The notes below the pieces were generated by a model, which was given only the letters and a program-made list of their open reading frames with translations, made no database searches and was not told where the DNA came from. From Seribacter sulfatis (GTDB lineage Bacteria > Verrucomicrobiota > Verrucomicrobiia > Opitutales > Seribacteraceae): 64,000 bases of DNA. The stretch is from NCBI RefSeq assembly GCF_964187635.1, contig NZ_CAXLMO010000098.1, positions 1-64,000 on the forward strand. Reading direction: 5' to 3'. Both the position numbers and the translations under genes were made by a program. The stretch's first letter is position 1, and every line of letters begins with the position of its first letter. Shown here in pieces: positions 34,312-44,240 of this stretch.

Positions 34312-34686
34312 CTACTTTCTTGGGCGTTTTACGCCGTATTTAGAACGACTGCGTCGTCTTTTTTCTACACCCTGGCAATCTAGCGTCCCTCTTACAATAT
34401 GATACCTAACACCATTCAAATCTTTTACACGACCACCTCGAAGCAATACAATACTGTGTTCTTGTAAATTATGACCTTCATCAGGTATGTAAGCAATCAC
34501 TTCATGTCCTGTTGTTAGTCTAACTTTCGCAACTTTACGTATTGCGGAATTTGGCTTCTTTGGAGTTCTAGTAGTAACCTGAACGCATACACCTCTTCTG
34601 AAAGGACATGCTTTAAGTGCGGGTGACTTAGTCTTTGCTTTTTGAGGGCGACGACCTTTTCGAACTAATTGATTTATTGTGGGCAT
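34312..34686 (-). CDS. rpsL: 30S ribosomal protein S12
   Basis: Decoding-centre protein. It has 124 residues: CVQVTTRTPKKPNSAIRKVAKVRLT and GHNLQEHSIVLLRGGRVKDL. At residue 91 (90 in E. coli convention) the usual proline of KDLPGVRYH is asparagine; the modified-aspartate position just before is kept. The neighbouring lysines linked to streptomycin sensitivity are unchanged. An 83-bp gap separates it from rpoC. Confidence 0.98.
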   Translation of the reverse strand: MPTINQLVRKGRRPQKAKTKSPALKACPFRRGVCVQVTTRTPKKPNSAIRKVAKVRLTTGHEVIAYIPDEGHNLQEHSIVLLRGGRVKDLNGVRYHIVRGTLDCQGVEKRRRSRSKYGVKRPRK

Positions 34687-34769
34687 GGAGTAGATTTTTG
34701 AGGAAAAGTTGGTTAAAGTAACAGGTTTTTCTGTTTTCTCAAGTTTTATTTATTAATGTGAAGAAATAA

Positions 34770-37700
34770 TTAGGCAATTTTATCTTCCGTCTTAGCCTGA
34801 CCGAGAGTATCTATCTTAAGTCTACGCCATTTTGGTAGACCAGTTCCTGCCGGAATTAAATGTCCCATGATGACATTTTCCTTAAATCCTTTTAAGTCAT
34901 CAATTTTGCCAAGTGTTGCAGCGTTCGTTAGAACTCGAGTGGTTTCTTGGAACGAAGCAGCAGAAATAAAACTGTCAGTTTCTAATGAAGCTTTAGTAAT
35001 TCCTAAAAGAATCGGTTCTCCTTCAGCTGGCTTACCTCCTTTTTCAGAAATATCTTCATTCGAATTCATAAAGGCGAATCGATCTATTTGATCACCCCAG
35101 AAAAACTCGGTATCACCTGGATCCGTAATACGAACCTTGAAAAGCATTCTTGATATTATTACCTCTAGGTGCTTATCGTTAATTGTAACTCCCTGAAGAC
35201 GGTAAACCTTTTGGATCTCCTCAATTAAATATTCTTGGACTGCAGATGGTCCTAGAATCTCTAGAATTTCATGGGGATCTTTGGCTCCCTCAGTGATTAA
35301 CTGCCCTTTTTGAGCAAAATCTCCTGGTTGAACCAATACATGTTTTCCGTGGGGAATTAAATGTTCTTCGACCTGACCAGATTCTTCGTTCGTTACGAGT
35401 AGTCTCTTTTTAGATCGTAATGTACCAGCTTCTGACACAATGCCATCTATTTTAGCCATTTGCCCAACATTTCCCTCCTTGGGCCGACGTGCTTCAAAAA
35501 GCTCTGCTACCCGTGGAAGTCCACCGGTAATGTCTTGTGTCTTCGAGGCTTGTCGTGGAGTCTTAGCAATAATTGAACCCGCATCTATCCTAGTTCCTTC
35601 ATCAACCGCAACTTGTGCACCCGTTGGTACAGAATAGGTAGCAATTGGATTGCCTTTGGAGTCTTTAACAATCACTTGGGGATTCAAATCTTCCTTATGC
35701 TCAATCACAACCATCGATCGTCCACCGGATGCGTCCCTTTCGACTTTTGTAGTCACACCTGGAAGCATGTCCTCGAAGGAGATAACGCCTTTTTTCTCGG
35801 AAAGAATAGGTATATTGTAGGGATCCCACTGAGCCAATAATGCCTCGTCTTCTACTGGGTCACTGTCTTTAAAGTGCAACAATGCACCAGCGGGTATTGG
35901 GTAATCATCTACAATTCGATCATCTTCATCCAAAACTTGGATAGATCCTGTCTTATTTAAAGTCACCTGCTGGTCATTTGCAAGAGTTACCAATCGTAAG
36001 CCCTTGAAGCGAAGTTTTCCAGCTTTTCTAACATTGATAACCGGATCTTCTCTTCCCGCACTTGCGATTCCCCCAATATGAAATGTCCTCATCGTAAGTT
36101 GAGTACCAGGTTCTCCAATAGATTGTGCTGCAATAATACCAACGGACGAACCTTCCTTCACTAAACTATTAGTAGATGGATCGGTACCGTACTCTAGGGC
36201 TGTTAAACCGTTTTTAATTCGACTGGAAAGCGGTGACATTACTTTCACCCGTGTGATACCGAGGGCATCAATATCGGAAGCAATCTCTTCCGTTATTAAA
36301 GATCCAGAAGGAATTACAATTTCACTAGGATTAGATGGATTATTAATATCATCCGTAGAATATCTACCGATGATACGATCTCTAAGGGGAACAATCTCAT
36401 TATCTCCCTCCATGATAGCCTTCTTGACTACTCCGTCTCGACGGTCATCGTCATCACAAACGATAATACAATCCATCGCAACATCACATAATTTACGGGT
36501 CAAATAACCCGCGTCAGCGGTCTTCAAAGCAGTATCTGCTAACCCCTTACGAGCACCATGTGTGGACATAAAATATTCAAGGACCGACAAGCCTTCCCTA
36601 AAGGATGCTAAAATTGGCTGCTCAATGATCTCACCAGAGGGCTTTGCCATTAAACCACGCATTCCACACAACTGTCGAACTTGTTGGCGATTTCCCCGTG
36701 CACCTGAATCCATCATCAGGTAAACTGGATTGATCGTATCTTTTCCGAGATTTTCGTCTAGGCAAGTGAATACTTCTTTAGCGATATCATCCGTTGCGGT
36801 AGTCCATACATCGATAATCTTATTGTGTCTCTCACCTCGGGTAATAATACCCTTCTTAAATTGGTCTTCAACCTTATCGATTTCCTTACGAGCAACAGCA
36901 ATTCTCTGCTTTTTCTCGGGTGGAATAATCATGTCAAAAATTCCAATCGAGATACCTGCTTTGGTAGCCATGTCAAATCCCATTTCCTTCAGTCGGTCAA
37001 GAGATTCAATTGTCTCTTCTTTACCTCGATTACGAAATGTTTCTAAGATAAGGTTACCTAAATCTCCCTTAAGTGCAGGTTGATTAAAGAAACCTAATTC
37101 ATCAGGCCAAATGGTATTAAATAAAACACGACCTACTGTTGTACGAACAACGCTTTTTTTGGTTATTCCAAATAAAGATTCTTTACCTTTATCCGGATTT
37201 TTCATGTCTATCCAATCGTGTAAGGTTAGAACTCCAACATGTAATGCGCTTAATGCTTCCTCCAAACAACCAATAAGAGGTACACGTTGACCTTCCTTTG
37301 GTTCTGTCTTGGGGTTCATTGTCAGGAAATAGGAACCCAAAACAATATCCTGAGAAGGTGTAAGTATAGGCTTTCCACTCGAAGGAGAGAAAATATTGTG
37401 TGTCGCCATCATCAACAGTTTAGCCTCCATGACTGCCTCCACTGAAAGGGGAACATGGACTGCCATTTGATCACCATCAAAGTCTGCATTGTATGCAGTA
37501 CAAACTAACGGGTGCACTCGGATCGCATTTCCTTCGATCAAAACGGGTTCAAAAGCCTGAATCGATAATCGGTGGAGGGTAGGGGCACGGTTCAAGAGAA
37601 CGGGATGGCCTTTGGTAACTTCTTCCAGAATGTCCCAAACTTCAGGAGAGCGACTCTCAATCATCTTCCTCGCTCCGCGAACAGTATGAACAAAACCAAG

Positions 37701-38861
37701 TTCTTTCAATCTACGAATGATAAATGGCTCAAATAGAATTAATGCCATTTTCTTAGGAAGTCCACATTGATGCAACTTCAACTCAGGTCCAATAACAATA
37801 ACCGACCGTCCCGAGTAATCCACCCGTTTTCCAAGAAGATTTTGCCGAAATCGACCCTGCTTACCCTTCAGCATGTCACTCAATGACTTAAGTGCACGAT
37901 TTCCAGAACCTGTAATCGCTCTTCCATGCCTACCGTTATCAAAAAGTGCATCTACCGCTTCCTGCAACATCCGCTTTTCATTATGGATGATTACATCAGG
38001 CGTCTTAAGTTGGAGAAGATTTTTAAGGCGGTTGTTTCGGTTAATGACACGACGATACAAGTCATTGAGATCACTTGTTGCAAATCGGCCACCTTCTAAT
38101 GGAACGAGTGGACGAAGATCGGGTGGAATAACAGGAATACTATCTAAAACCATCCATTCAGGTGAAGCACCTGAGTGTAAGAAACCTTGGGTAACTTTTA
38201 ATCTACTAGAAAGCTTTTTCTTAATTTGCTTCGACTTGGTGTCATGCATTTGATCATAAAGATCCTCTAATTCTTCTTCCAAGTTTATGCGACCTAAGAC
38301 ATCACGAACCGCTTCAGCACCCATTTTCGCCTCGAACTCGTCTCCGAACTCATCCTGGGCTTCTCGGAATTCCTTGTCAGAGAGCAATTGTTTTTCTTCC
38401 AAAGGAGTACTACCTGGGTCGGTCACCATGTACTGCTCATAATAAAGAACTCTTTCTAAACTCTTAGCTGTCATGTTGAGCATTAATCCCAACCTGCTTG
38501 GCATACTCTTAAGGAACCAAATGTGGGAAACAGGAACTGCTAATTCTATGTGTCCCATGCGATCACGGCGAACTCGTGAAACGGTAACTTCCACCCCGCA
38601 ACGATCACAAACTACACCTTTGTATTTGATGCGCTTGTACTTACCACATGCACATTCATAATCCCGGACAGGGCCAAAAATTTTCTGACAAAACAATCCA
38701 CCTGGCTCAGGCTTAAATGTTCTGTAATTAATTGTTTCCGGATTTTTAACTTCTCCTTTAGACCAAGATCTTATTACATCTGGAGAGGCTACTGTTATGG
38801 AAACCCGATCCATGGGTCCAACTTCCACACCTAGTGCTTCATTTACTGCTTCAACGCTCAT
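34770..38861 (-). CDS. rpoC: RNA polymerase beta' subunit
   Basis: Catalytic subunit of RNA polymerase, 1363 residues. The first zinc site is intact (C70, C72, C85, C88). The active-site loop NADFDGDQM lies at about 458-466, and GVIAAQS-type GIIAAQSIGEPGTQLTMRTFHIGG forms the bridge/trigger region. The second zinc site is gone: residues aligned with E. coli C814, C888, C895 and C898 are D805, S880, T887 and E890, while the surrounding sequence aligns without gaps. The C-terminal DITGGLPRVAELFEARRPKEGN is conserved. It follows rpoB by 37 bp. Confidence 0.98.
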   Translation of the reverse strand: MSVEAVNEALGVEVGPMDRVSITVASPDVIRSWSKGEVKNPETINYRTFKPEPGGLFCQKIFGPVRDYECACGKYKRIKYKGVVCDRCGVEVTVSRVRRDRMGHIELAVPVSHIWFLKSMPSRLGLMLNMTAKSLERVLYYEQYMVTDPGSTPLEEKQLLSDKEFREAQDEFGDEFEAKMGAEAVRDVLGRINLEEELEDLYDQMHDTKSKQIKKKLSSRLKVTQGFLHSGASPEWMVLDSIPVIPPDLRPLVPLEGGRFATSDLNDLYRRVINRNNRLKNLLQLKTPDVIIHNEKRMLQEAVDALFDNGRHGRAITGSGNRALKSLSDMLKGKQGRFRQNLLGKRVDYSGRSVIVIGPELKLHQCGLPKKMALILFEPFIIRRLKELGFVHTVRGARKMIESRSPEVWDILEEVTKGHPVLLNRAPTLHRLSIQAFEPVLIEGNAIRVHPLVCTAYNADFDGDQMAVHVPLSVEAVMEAKLLMMATHNIFSPSSGKPILTPSQDIVLGSYFLTMNPKTEPKEGQRVPLIGCLEEALSALHVGVLTLHDWIDMKNPDKGKESLFGITKKSVVRTTVGRVLFNTIWPDELGFFNQPALKGDLGNLILETFRNRGKEETIESLDRLKEMGFDMATKAGISIGIFDMIIPPEKKQRIAVARKEIDKVEDQFKKGIITRGERHNKIIDVWTTATDDIAKEVFTCLDENLGKDTINPVYLMMDSGARGNRQQVRQLCGMRGLMAKPSGEIIEQPILASFREGLSVLEYFMSTHGARKGLADTALKTADAGYLTRKLCDVAMDCIIVCDDDDRRDGVVKKAIMEGDNEIVPLRDRIIGRYSTDDINNPSNPSEIVIPSGSLITEEIASDIDALGITRVKVMSPLSSRIKNGLTALEYGTDPSTNSLVKEGSSVGIIAAQSIGEPGTQLTMRTFHIGGIASAGREDPVINVRKAGKLRFKGLRLVTLANDQQVTLNKTGSIQVLDEDDRIVDDYPIPAGALLHFKDSDPVEDEALLAQWDPYNIPILSEKKGVISFEDMLPGVTTKVERDASGGRSMVVIEHKEDLNPQVIVKDSKGNPIATYSVPTGAQVAVDEGTRIDAGSIIAKTPRQASKTQDITGGLPRVAELFEARRPKEGNVGQMAKIDGIVSEAGTLRSKKRLLVTNEESGQVEEHLIPHGKHVLVQPGDFAQKGQLITEGAKDPHEILEILGPSAVQEYLIEEIQKVYRLQGVTINDKHLEVIISRMLFKVRITDPGDTEFFWGDQIDRFAFMNSNEDISEKGGKPAEGEPILLGITKASLETDSFISAASFQETTRVLTNAATLGKIDDLKGFKENVIMGHLIPAGTGLPKWRRLKIDTLGQAKTEDKIA

Positions 38862-38898
38862 GATTTACCTTTTCGAGGGGTTATTTAAAATATTTATT

Positions 38899-41800
38899 TT
38901 ATAGGGAGTCTTCGCCTAAGACTCGTATATCTAGGCAGAGACTTTGCATTTCCTTCATCAGTACATTAAAAGACTGAGGAGTACCGGCCTGTAGAGAGTT
39001 GTCACCCTTTACAAGAGACTCGTAAATCTTTGTGCGTCCGGCTACATCATCCGACTTCACAGTGAGGATCTCCTGTAGAGTATATGCAGCCCCGTATGCT
39101 TCTAATGCCCATACTTCCATTTCTCCAAATCGCTGTCCGCCGTATTGGGCTTTACCACCGAGAGGTTGCTGGGTAATTAAGCTGTATGGACCAACTGCAC
39201 GTGCGTGTATCTTACTTGATACCAAGTGATTCAATTTGAGCATGTACATATAACCCACGACGATCTTTTGATAAAAAGCTTCTCCTGTACAACCGTCATA
39301 TAATACAGTCTTTCCCGTCTCTGGTAGATTTGCTTCTTTAAGATAATCTCGGATTCTATCTTCAGAAATACCGTCAAATATTGGTGTAGCTACTTTAAAG
39401 CCTAATTTATTACAGGCCCAACCTAAATGGGTTTCCAAAACCTGACCTACATTCATCCGACTAGGAACACCTAAAGGATTTAAGCAAATTTGGATTGGAG
39501 TACCGTCTGGAAGAAAAGGCATGTCTTCTTCGGCAACAATTTTTGCCACAACACCTTTATTACCATGTCGACCTGCCATTTTGTCACCCACGCGCATTTT
39601 TTGCTTTTTGGCTACAAATACCCGTACGTTTTTAATCGCTCCCTGATCAATCGAGTCACCTTGTTCTATTGACTCAATCTTACGATCACGATCATCTTCT
39701 AGATCGTTAAATTTAGATTCGTAACTTTCGATTATTTCAAAAACTTTAATTCGAACAGGAGAAGGCGGAATATCAATATAACGATGAACTGAAGATAACC
39801 TTCTTAATAATGTCTTAGTAATCTTGCGATTAGAAGGAATGATTATGTCACCAGTTTCAGAGTTTGTAACATTTAATGGAATTTTTTCGCCCAAAAGAAT
39901 GTTGGAGAGTGACTCCGTTAATTGTGAACGAAGGCTATCAGTTTGGTTTCTGTAATCTTCTTTTATTTGCTTACTTTGACGGCGAAGGTCTGAAGGGGAA
40001 AGCTTTTCCTGCTCCGCATCGGTTCGACTTGAAACCTTTACATCCATAACGATACCTTGTGTACCTGATGGAACCTTAAGGGAACTATCTTTTACGTCCG
40101 CTGCTTTTTCACCAAATATGGCCCGCAATAATTTTTCTTCTGGCGCTAAATCTGTTTCACTTTTAGGCGTAATTTTACCGACGAGAATATCACTTGGTCG
40201 TACTTCTGCACCAATACGAACTACACCTAGATGATCAAGGTTACGCAATGCTTCCTCTCCTGCGTTTGGTATATCCCTAGTAATTTCTTCCGGTCCGAGT
40301 TTTGTATCCCGTGCCGTGACCTCAAACTCTTCAATATGAATGGATGTATAGATATCATCCTTGATCATTTTTTCAGAGATCAAAATTGCATCTTCAAAAT
40401 TATATCCCTTCCAAGGCATGAAGGCTACGAGAATATTACGACCAATCGCCAACTCCCCATTATCGGTGCAAGCACCGTCCGCAAGAGCATCGCCAATCAT
40501 TACCTTATTACCTCTTCGAACTATAGGTTTTTGATTAAAGCATGTTCCAGCATTGGAGCGCAAAAACTTTCTTAAATCGTAGCAATAAATGCCTCTCTTG
40601 TGGTCGCTTTTGGGTTCCTTGAGAAAACGCGGTGGAAGAGTACCATCATCTGTTACAACGATTCTGTTTCCATCAGCAAGCGCAACAACACCTTCGGATT
40701 CTGATACTGTTACAGTTTTAGAATCTTCTGCGACCTTCTTTTCAATGCCTGTACCAACCAATGGCGAATCAGACTGAAGTAATGGTACTGCTTGTCGCTG
40801 CATGTTAGCACCCATCAAGGCTCGATTCGCATCATCATGCTCTAGAAATGGAATTAAACCCGCAGCAACAGATACTACTTGCTTGGGTGAAACATCCATG
40901 AATTCTACCTGATTGGCATCGTATTCACTAACTTGATCTCGAGCACGACAGGTAACACGACCAATGATCTTGTTGGAGGATTTGTCTAACTCAGTGTTAG
41001 CTTGGGCGATTAAATACTGTTCCTCCGCGAAAGCATTGAGATCAATGACACCATTTATTAATGACTTTGAATGAATGAAATTTGCCTGTTTTAAAACAAC
41101 TCCCTCTAATTCTTTTACAAATTTGATTTTAGGAACATTTAGTATCTCAGCGAGTGCAGGGATTGATTCAGCTCCCCCCTTTTGCGTAAACACGATAATG
41201 TCATTTTTCGCGATTGTCTCATTGGAAAGAATTTCAAGTGCCCAATTAAGTTCTGCATGTTTACTTATTTCATCGAAATAAATTAAATGTGTAGCCCCCT
41301 GCTTAAAACGACATTTATCGAAAGCCCGTTCATTTTCTAAATTTCTGAGATTATTGAGGGGATGAGATTCCTCGACATGATCCTTTGCGGAAATAATTCC
41401 AATATATCCATTCAAGCAAGGATGATAAGTGGATTGAAGAAATCCGAACTCATCAATTTTAGCATAAGTAGAAAGCGTGTTTATTAATCCGATATTGGGT
41501 CCCTCGGGAGTTTCGATCGGGCAAATCCTGCCATAATGAGTTGGGTGTACATCCCGAACTTCAAAACCAGCTCTCTCTCGATTAAGTCCACCCGGTCCTA
41601 ATGCAGATAATCGGCGCTTGTGAGTCAACTCGGCAAGTGGATTAATTTGGTCTTTAAATTGGCTAAGTTGACTCCTTGCAAAAAAATCTCTCACAACCGT
41701 GGTGAGAGCCTTTGGGTTGATTAACTTACCAGGTGAAAGTGATTCAACTCCTTGGTCATACAGAGTCATCCTTTCTCGAACAACACGCTCCGTTCTTGAT

Positions 41801-43098
41801 AAGCCACTTCGGCAAACGTTTGCTAGTAATTCTCCTACGGTTCTAACTCGACGATTACCTAAATGGTCAATGTCATCGATCCCCATATCGAAAAACTTAC
41901 CCGCATCTTCCCGGGCTTTTTCTTCGTTGGATTTACCTCGTTTGAAATCGGTAAGCTTCCGAGTGGCCGCAACTAAATCTTCAACAGTCGTTACCCGAAC
42001 TTCCAATGGGGTGTCTAAATTTAATTTCAGATTAAGCATGTGCCTACCCACTTTAGCCAAATCGTAACGCTTGGAATCAAGAAATAGCCTCTTAATAAGC
42101 GCTTCGGCATTAGCACGGTCAGGTGGCTCACCAGGTCGGAGTTTTTTATAAATTTCTTTTAGTGCTTCATCCTTGTTTTTAGTGGTGTCTTTTTTGAGAC
42201 AACGTATGATTGCACCTTCATCAACAGAAGTGTCAATTGCACGGAGTTGTGTCTCTCCTGCTTTCTGGAAAGATCTAAGATATGTTTTAGTAAGAGGTTC
42301 AAATGCTTTTGCTAGAACAGCACCTTTTGTACGGTCAAACATTGGTTCGACTAGCACATAATTTGAAACATTCTCCTTTTTTAACAATTCTTCAATAGAT
42401 AATATTTCAATATCATAGAAAAGTTCGATTATTTTTTGATCGGAATCTTTGTCTTTATCAGAATCTGAATCAAGTAAGGCCCGTAAAAAAGTGGTAATTA
42501 AAAACTTTCTTCTTCTTCTTCTACGATCTAAGTACACATACAGTAAATCATGTTGGTCAAATTGTGCCTCTATCCATGTTCCACGATCCGGAATTATACG
42601 GAATCCGTGCAACGTCTTTCCACTACTGTGGACCGACTCCTCAAAACTAACGCCAGGCGAACGGTGTAATTGACTGACAACAACACGTTCGGCTCCATTT
42701 ATAATAAAGGATCCCCGTTCTGTTACTATAGGCAACTCACCCATAAAAATTTCTTCTTCACTGTAGAAAGGTTTACTCTGTCCTTCTACTTCAAGTCGCA
42801 AGCGAAGTTTGACCTGTAATGGAGCTGCATATGTACAGTTTTGATCGATACAATCCATTTCAGACAACTTAGATTCTCCAATGGTGTAACTCACATATTC
42901 TAAACGAGATTTTTCGTCATAACTTATGATAGGAAAAACCTCTGTAAAAACAGCCTCTAAGCCTGCTTTTTTTCGATGAGTTGATGGAACTTCTCTTTGA
43001 AGAAAATCATGAAAAGAATCAACTTGATTTTGAAGCAAGTTTGGTGGCTCGATGGCTTCTGTAAGCTTACCGAAATTTTTTCGAATTGCTGTATCCAT
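38899..43098 (-). CDS. rpoB: RNA polymerase beta subunit
   Basis: Subunit of RNA polymerase, 1399 residues from ATG 43098 (MDTAIRKNFGK). A frame extending to 43164 would read through the rplL-rpoB hairpin and is not used. The rifampicin pocket reads QLSQFKDQINP then ELTHKRRLSALGPGG: relative to E. coli it has K at 515 and I at 518, but keeps D516, H526 and S531. The lineage insertions are moderate. The C-terminal GKAQYGGQRFGEMEVWALEAYGAA is conserved. A hairpin with T-run precedes the gene, so part of the transcripts from rplL may stop before it. Confidence 0.98.
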   Translation of the reverse strand: MDTAIRKNFGKLTEAIEPPNLLQNQVDSFHDFLQREVPSTHRKKAGLEAVFTEVFPIISYDEKSRLEYVSYTIGESKLSEMDCIDQNCTYAAPLQVKLRLRLEVEGQSKPFYSEEEIFMGELPIVTERGSFIINGAERVVVSQLHRSPGVSFEESVHSSGKTLHGFRIIPDRGTWIEAQFDQHDLLYVYLDRRRRRRKFLITTFLRALLDSDSDKDKDSDQKIIELFYDIEILSIEELLKKENVSNYVLVEPMFDRTKGAVLAKAFEPLTKTYLRSFQKAGETQLRAIDTSVDEGAIIRCLKKDTTKNKDEALKEIYKKLRPGEPPDRANAEALIKRLFLDSKRYDLAKVGRHMLNLKLNLDTPLEVRVTTVEDLVAATRKLTDFKRGKSNEEKAREDAGKFFDMGIDDIDHLGNRRVRTVGELLANVCRSGLSRTERVVRERMTLYDQGVESLSPGKLINPKALTTVVRDFFARSQLSQFKDQINPLAELTHKRRLSALGPGGLNRERAGFEVRDVHPTHYGRICPIETPEGPNIGLINTLSTYAKIDEFGFLQSTYHPCLNGYIGIISAKDHVEESHPLNNLRNLENERAFDKCRFKQGATHLIYFDEISKHAELNWALEILSNETIAKNDIIVFTQKGGAESIPALAEILNVPKIKFVKELEGVVLKQANFIHSKSLINGVIDLNAFAEEQYLIAQANTELDKSSNKIIGRVTCRARDQVSEYDANQVEFMDVSPKQVVSVAAGLIPFLEHDDANRALMGANMQRQAVPLLQSDSPLVGTGIEKKVAEDSKTVTVSESEGVVALADGNRIVVTDDGTLPPRFLKEPKSDHKRGIYCYDLRKFLRSNAGTCFNQKPIVRRGNKVMIGDALADGACTDNGELAIGRNILVAFMPWKGYNFEDAILISEKMIKDDIYTSIHIEEFEVTARDTKLGPEEITRDIPNAGEEALRNLDHLGVVRIGAEVRPSDILVGKITPKSETDLAPEEKLLRAIFGEKAADVKDSSLKVPSGTQGIVMDVKVSSRTDAEQEKLSPSDLRRQSKQIKEDYRNQTDSLRSQLTESLSNILLGEKIPLNVTNSETGDIIIPSNRKITKTLLRRLSSVHRYIDIPPSPVRIKVFEIIESYESKFNDLEDDRDRKIESIEQGDSIDQGAIKNVRVFVAKKQKMRVGDKMAGRHGNKGVVAKIVAEEDMPFLPDGTPIQICLNPLGVPSRMNVGQVLETHLGWACNKLGFKVATPIFDGISEDRIRDYLKEANLPETGKTVLYDGCTGEAFYQKIVVGYMYMLKLNHLVSSKIHARAVGPYSLITQQPLGGKAQYGGQRFGEMEVWALEAYGAAYTLQEILTVKSDDVAGRTKIYESLVKGDNSLQAGTPQSFNVLMKEMQSLCLDIRVLGEDSL

Positions 43099-43134
43099 AT
43101 TATTGGTTGGTAACTTGTGGGGTAGGGAAAGAAC

Positions 43135-43171
43135 AAAAAAAGCCGCAGATTGCATAGCAACCATACGGCTT
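43135..43171 (-). terminator. Attenuator-like terminator between rplL and rpoB
   Basis: On the transcript AAGCCG pairs with CGGCTT, and the inner GGTTGC pairs with GCAATC around a TAT loop. This long two-part stem (43140-43171) is followed by a run of about seven T. Its place between rplL and rpoB is where E. coli also has a partial terminator that lowers rpoBC relative to rplJL. Partial read-through is an inference; the rpoB ATG is 37 nt further on. Confidence 0.75.
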
Positions 43172-43204
43172 TACTTTAAAACTAGAAAGAAAGAGAGAAA
43201 TGCA

Positions 43205-43594
43205 TTATTTAACTTCTACTTTTGCTCCTGCAGCCTCTAATTTCTTAACAATCTCATCTGCCTCATCCTTGGAGACTGCTTCCTTGACTGGCTTGGGCGC
43301 TCCTTCTACGAGTTCTTTAGCCTCTTTTAATCCAAGACCGGTAATTGCACGGACTTCTTTAATAACGGCAATTTTGTTGCCTCCAAATTCAATGAGAACA
43401 ACATTGAATTCAGTTTGTGCTTCTGCTGCTCCACCGGCATCTCCGCCGCCGGCTGGTGCTGCGACTGCTACGGCTGCTGGTGCTGCTGCACTAACGCCCC
43501 ATTTGTCTTCGAGCTCTTTAACGAGATCTGCGATCTCTATTACTGATTGGCCGCTGAGCCAATCAACTACTTGGTCTTTTGTTATGTCTGACAT
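43205..43594 (-). CDS. rplL: 50S ribosomal protein L7/L12
   Basis: Stalk protein that recruits translation GTPases; present in several copies per ribosome. It has 129 residues: an N-terminal dimerisation helix, an alanine/glycine-rich hinge (about 40-58) and the C-terminal domain EFNVVLIEFGGNKIAVIKEVRAITGLGLKEAKELVEGAPK. It has the strongest Shine-Dalgarno in the cluster, AGGAGG about 11 nt before the ATG, consistent with its need for higher output. A 124-bp gap separates it from rplJ. Confidence 0.98.
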   Translation of the reverse strand: MSDITKDQVVDWLSGQSVIEIADLVKELEDKWGVSAAAPAAVAVAAPAGGGDAGGAAEAQTEFNVVLIEFGGNKIAVIKEVRAITGLGLKEAKELVEGAPKPVKEAVSKDEADEIVKKLEAAGAKVEVK

Positions 43595-43718
43595 GTTAAT
43601 ATATACCTCCTGTCCTGAATATGATTAGTACCTATTGGTGTTTAAGGAATTACCCCTAATTTCTTCTAGGTTGGTGGTTAATAGTTTTATTTTTCGGATA
43701 GAATATCCAGAAAATGGT

Positions 43719-44228
43719 TTAGGAATTATCTGCCTTTGCTTGTAAAACAGTAACCATCGAACGTGCTGGTGCACTAAGGATGGATACTAGTTGAGTCGCA
43801 GGTGTATTGAGTAATGAAAGTAATTGGGATTGAAGAACTTCTAAGCTCGGTAGATTTGCCAATTGCTTAACTTGGTCAGTATTTAAAACTCGATCTCCAA
43901 GTGTTCCAGCTTTGACAGTTACTTTTTTGGTTTCTTTCAAGAATTCACCAAGTGCTTTTGCTACACCCGATGGGTCATCTCCCCCAACCACGATTGCAGT
44001 ATGACCTGATAAATGGTCTGATAAATCAGGTAATTCTTTTTCCTTCGTTGCGATCGTAAGTGAACTATTTTTTACGACATGAAATTCAGCTCCTCGTTCT
44101 GAAAGCTTTTTCCTTAGTTCGGATGTTTCTTCCGCATTTATTCCCTTGTAATCGGTAAGAAAAAAGTAATCGGAGCGAGAGAGGTAGTCGGAAGCCTCTT
44201 TAATTAAATAGGATTTTTCAGGTCTCAT
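43719..44228 (-). CDS. rplJ: 50S ribosomal protein L10
   Basis: Base of the L7/L12 stalk. It has 169 residues: MRPEKSYLIKEASDYLSRS, a central FHVVKNSSLTIATKE and C-terminal helices that bind L7/L12. Only 12 bp lie between rplA and rplJ, so the L10-leader regulatory RNA found in enterics has no room here. Confidence 0.96.
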   Translation of the reverse strand: MRPEKSYLIKEASDYLSRSDYFFLTDYKGINAEETSELRKKLSERGAEFHVVKNSSLTIATKEKELPDLSDHLSGHTAIVVGGDDPSGVAKALGEFLKETKKVTVKAGTLGDRVLNTDQVKQLANLPSLEVLQSQLLSLLNTPATQLVSILSAPARSMVTVLQAKADNS

Positions 44229-44240
44229 GATGTAGATATA

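Noticed and set aside
43098..43164. In-frame extension of rpoB by 22 codons
   Set aside because: It would translate through the hairpin of the rplL-rpoB attenuator, and the normal RpoB start context MDTAIRKNFGK fits at 43098.
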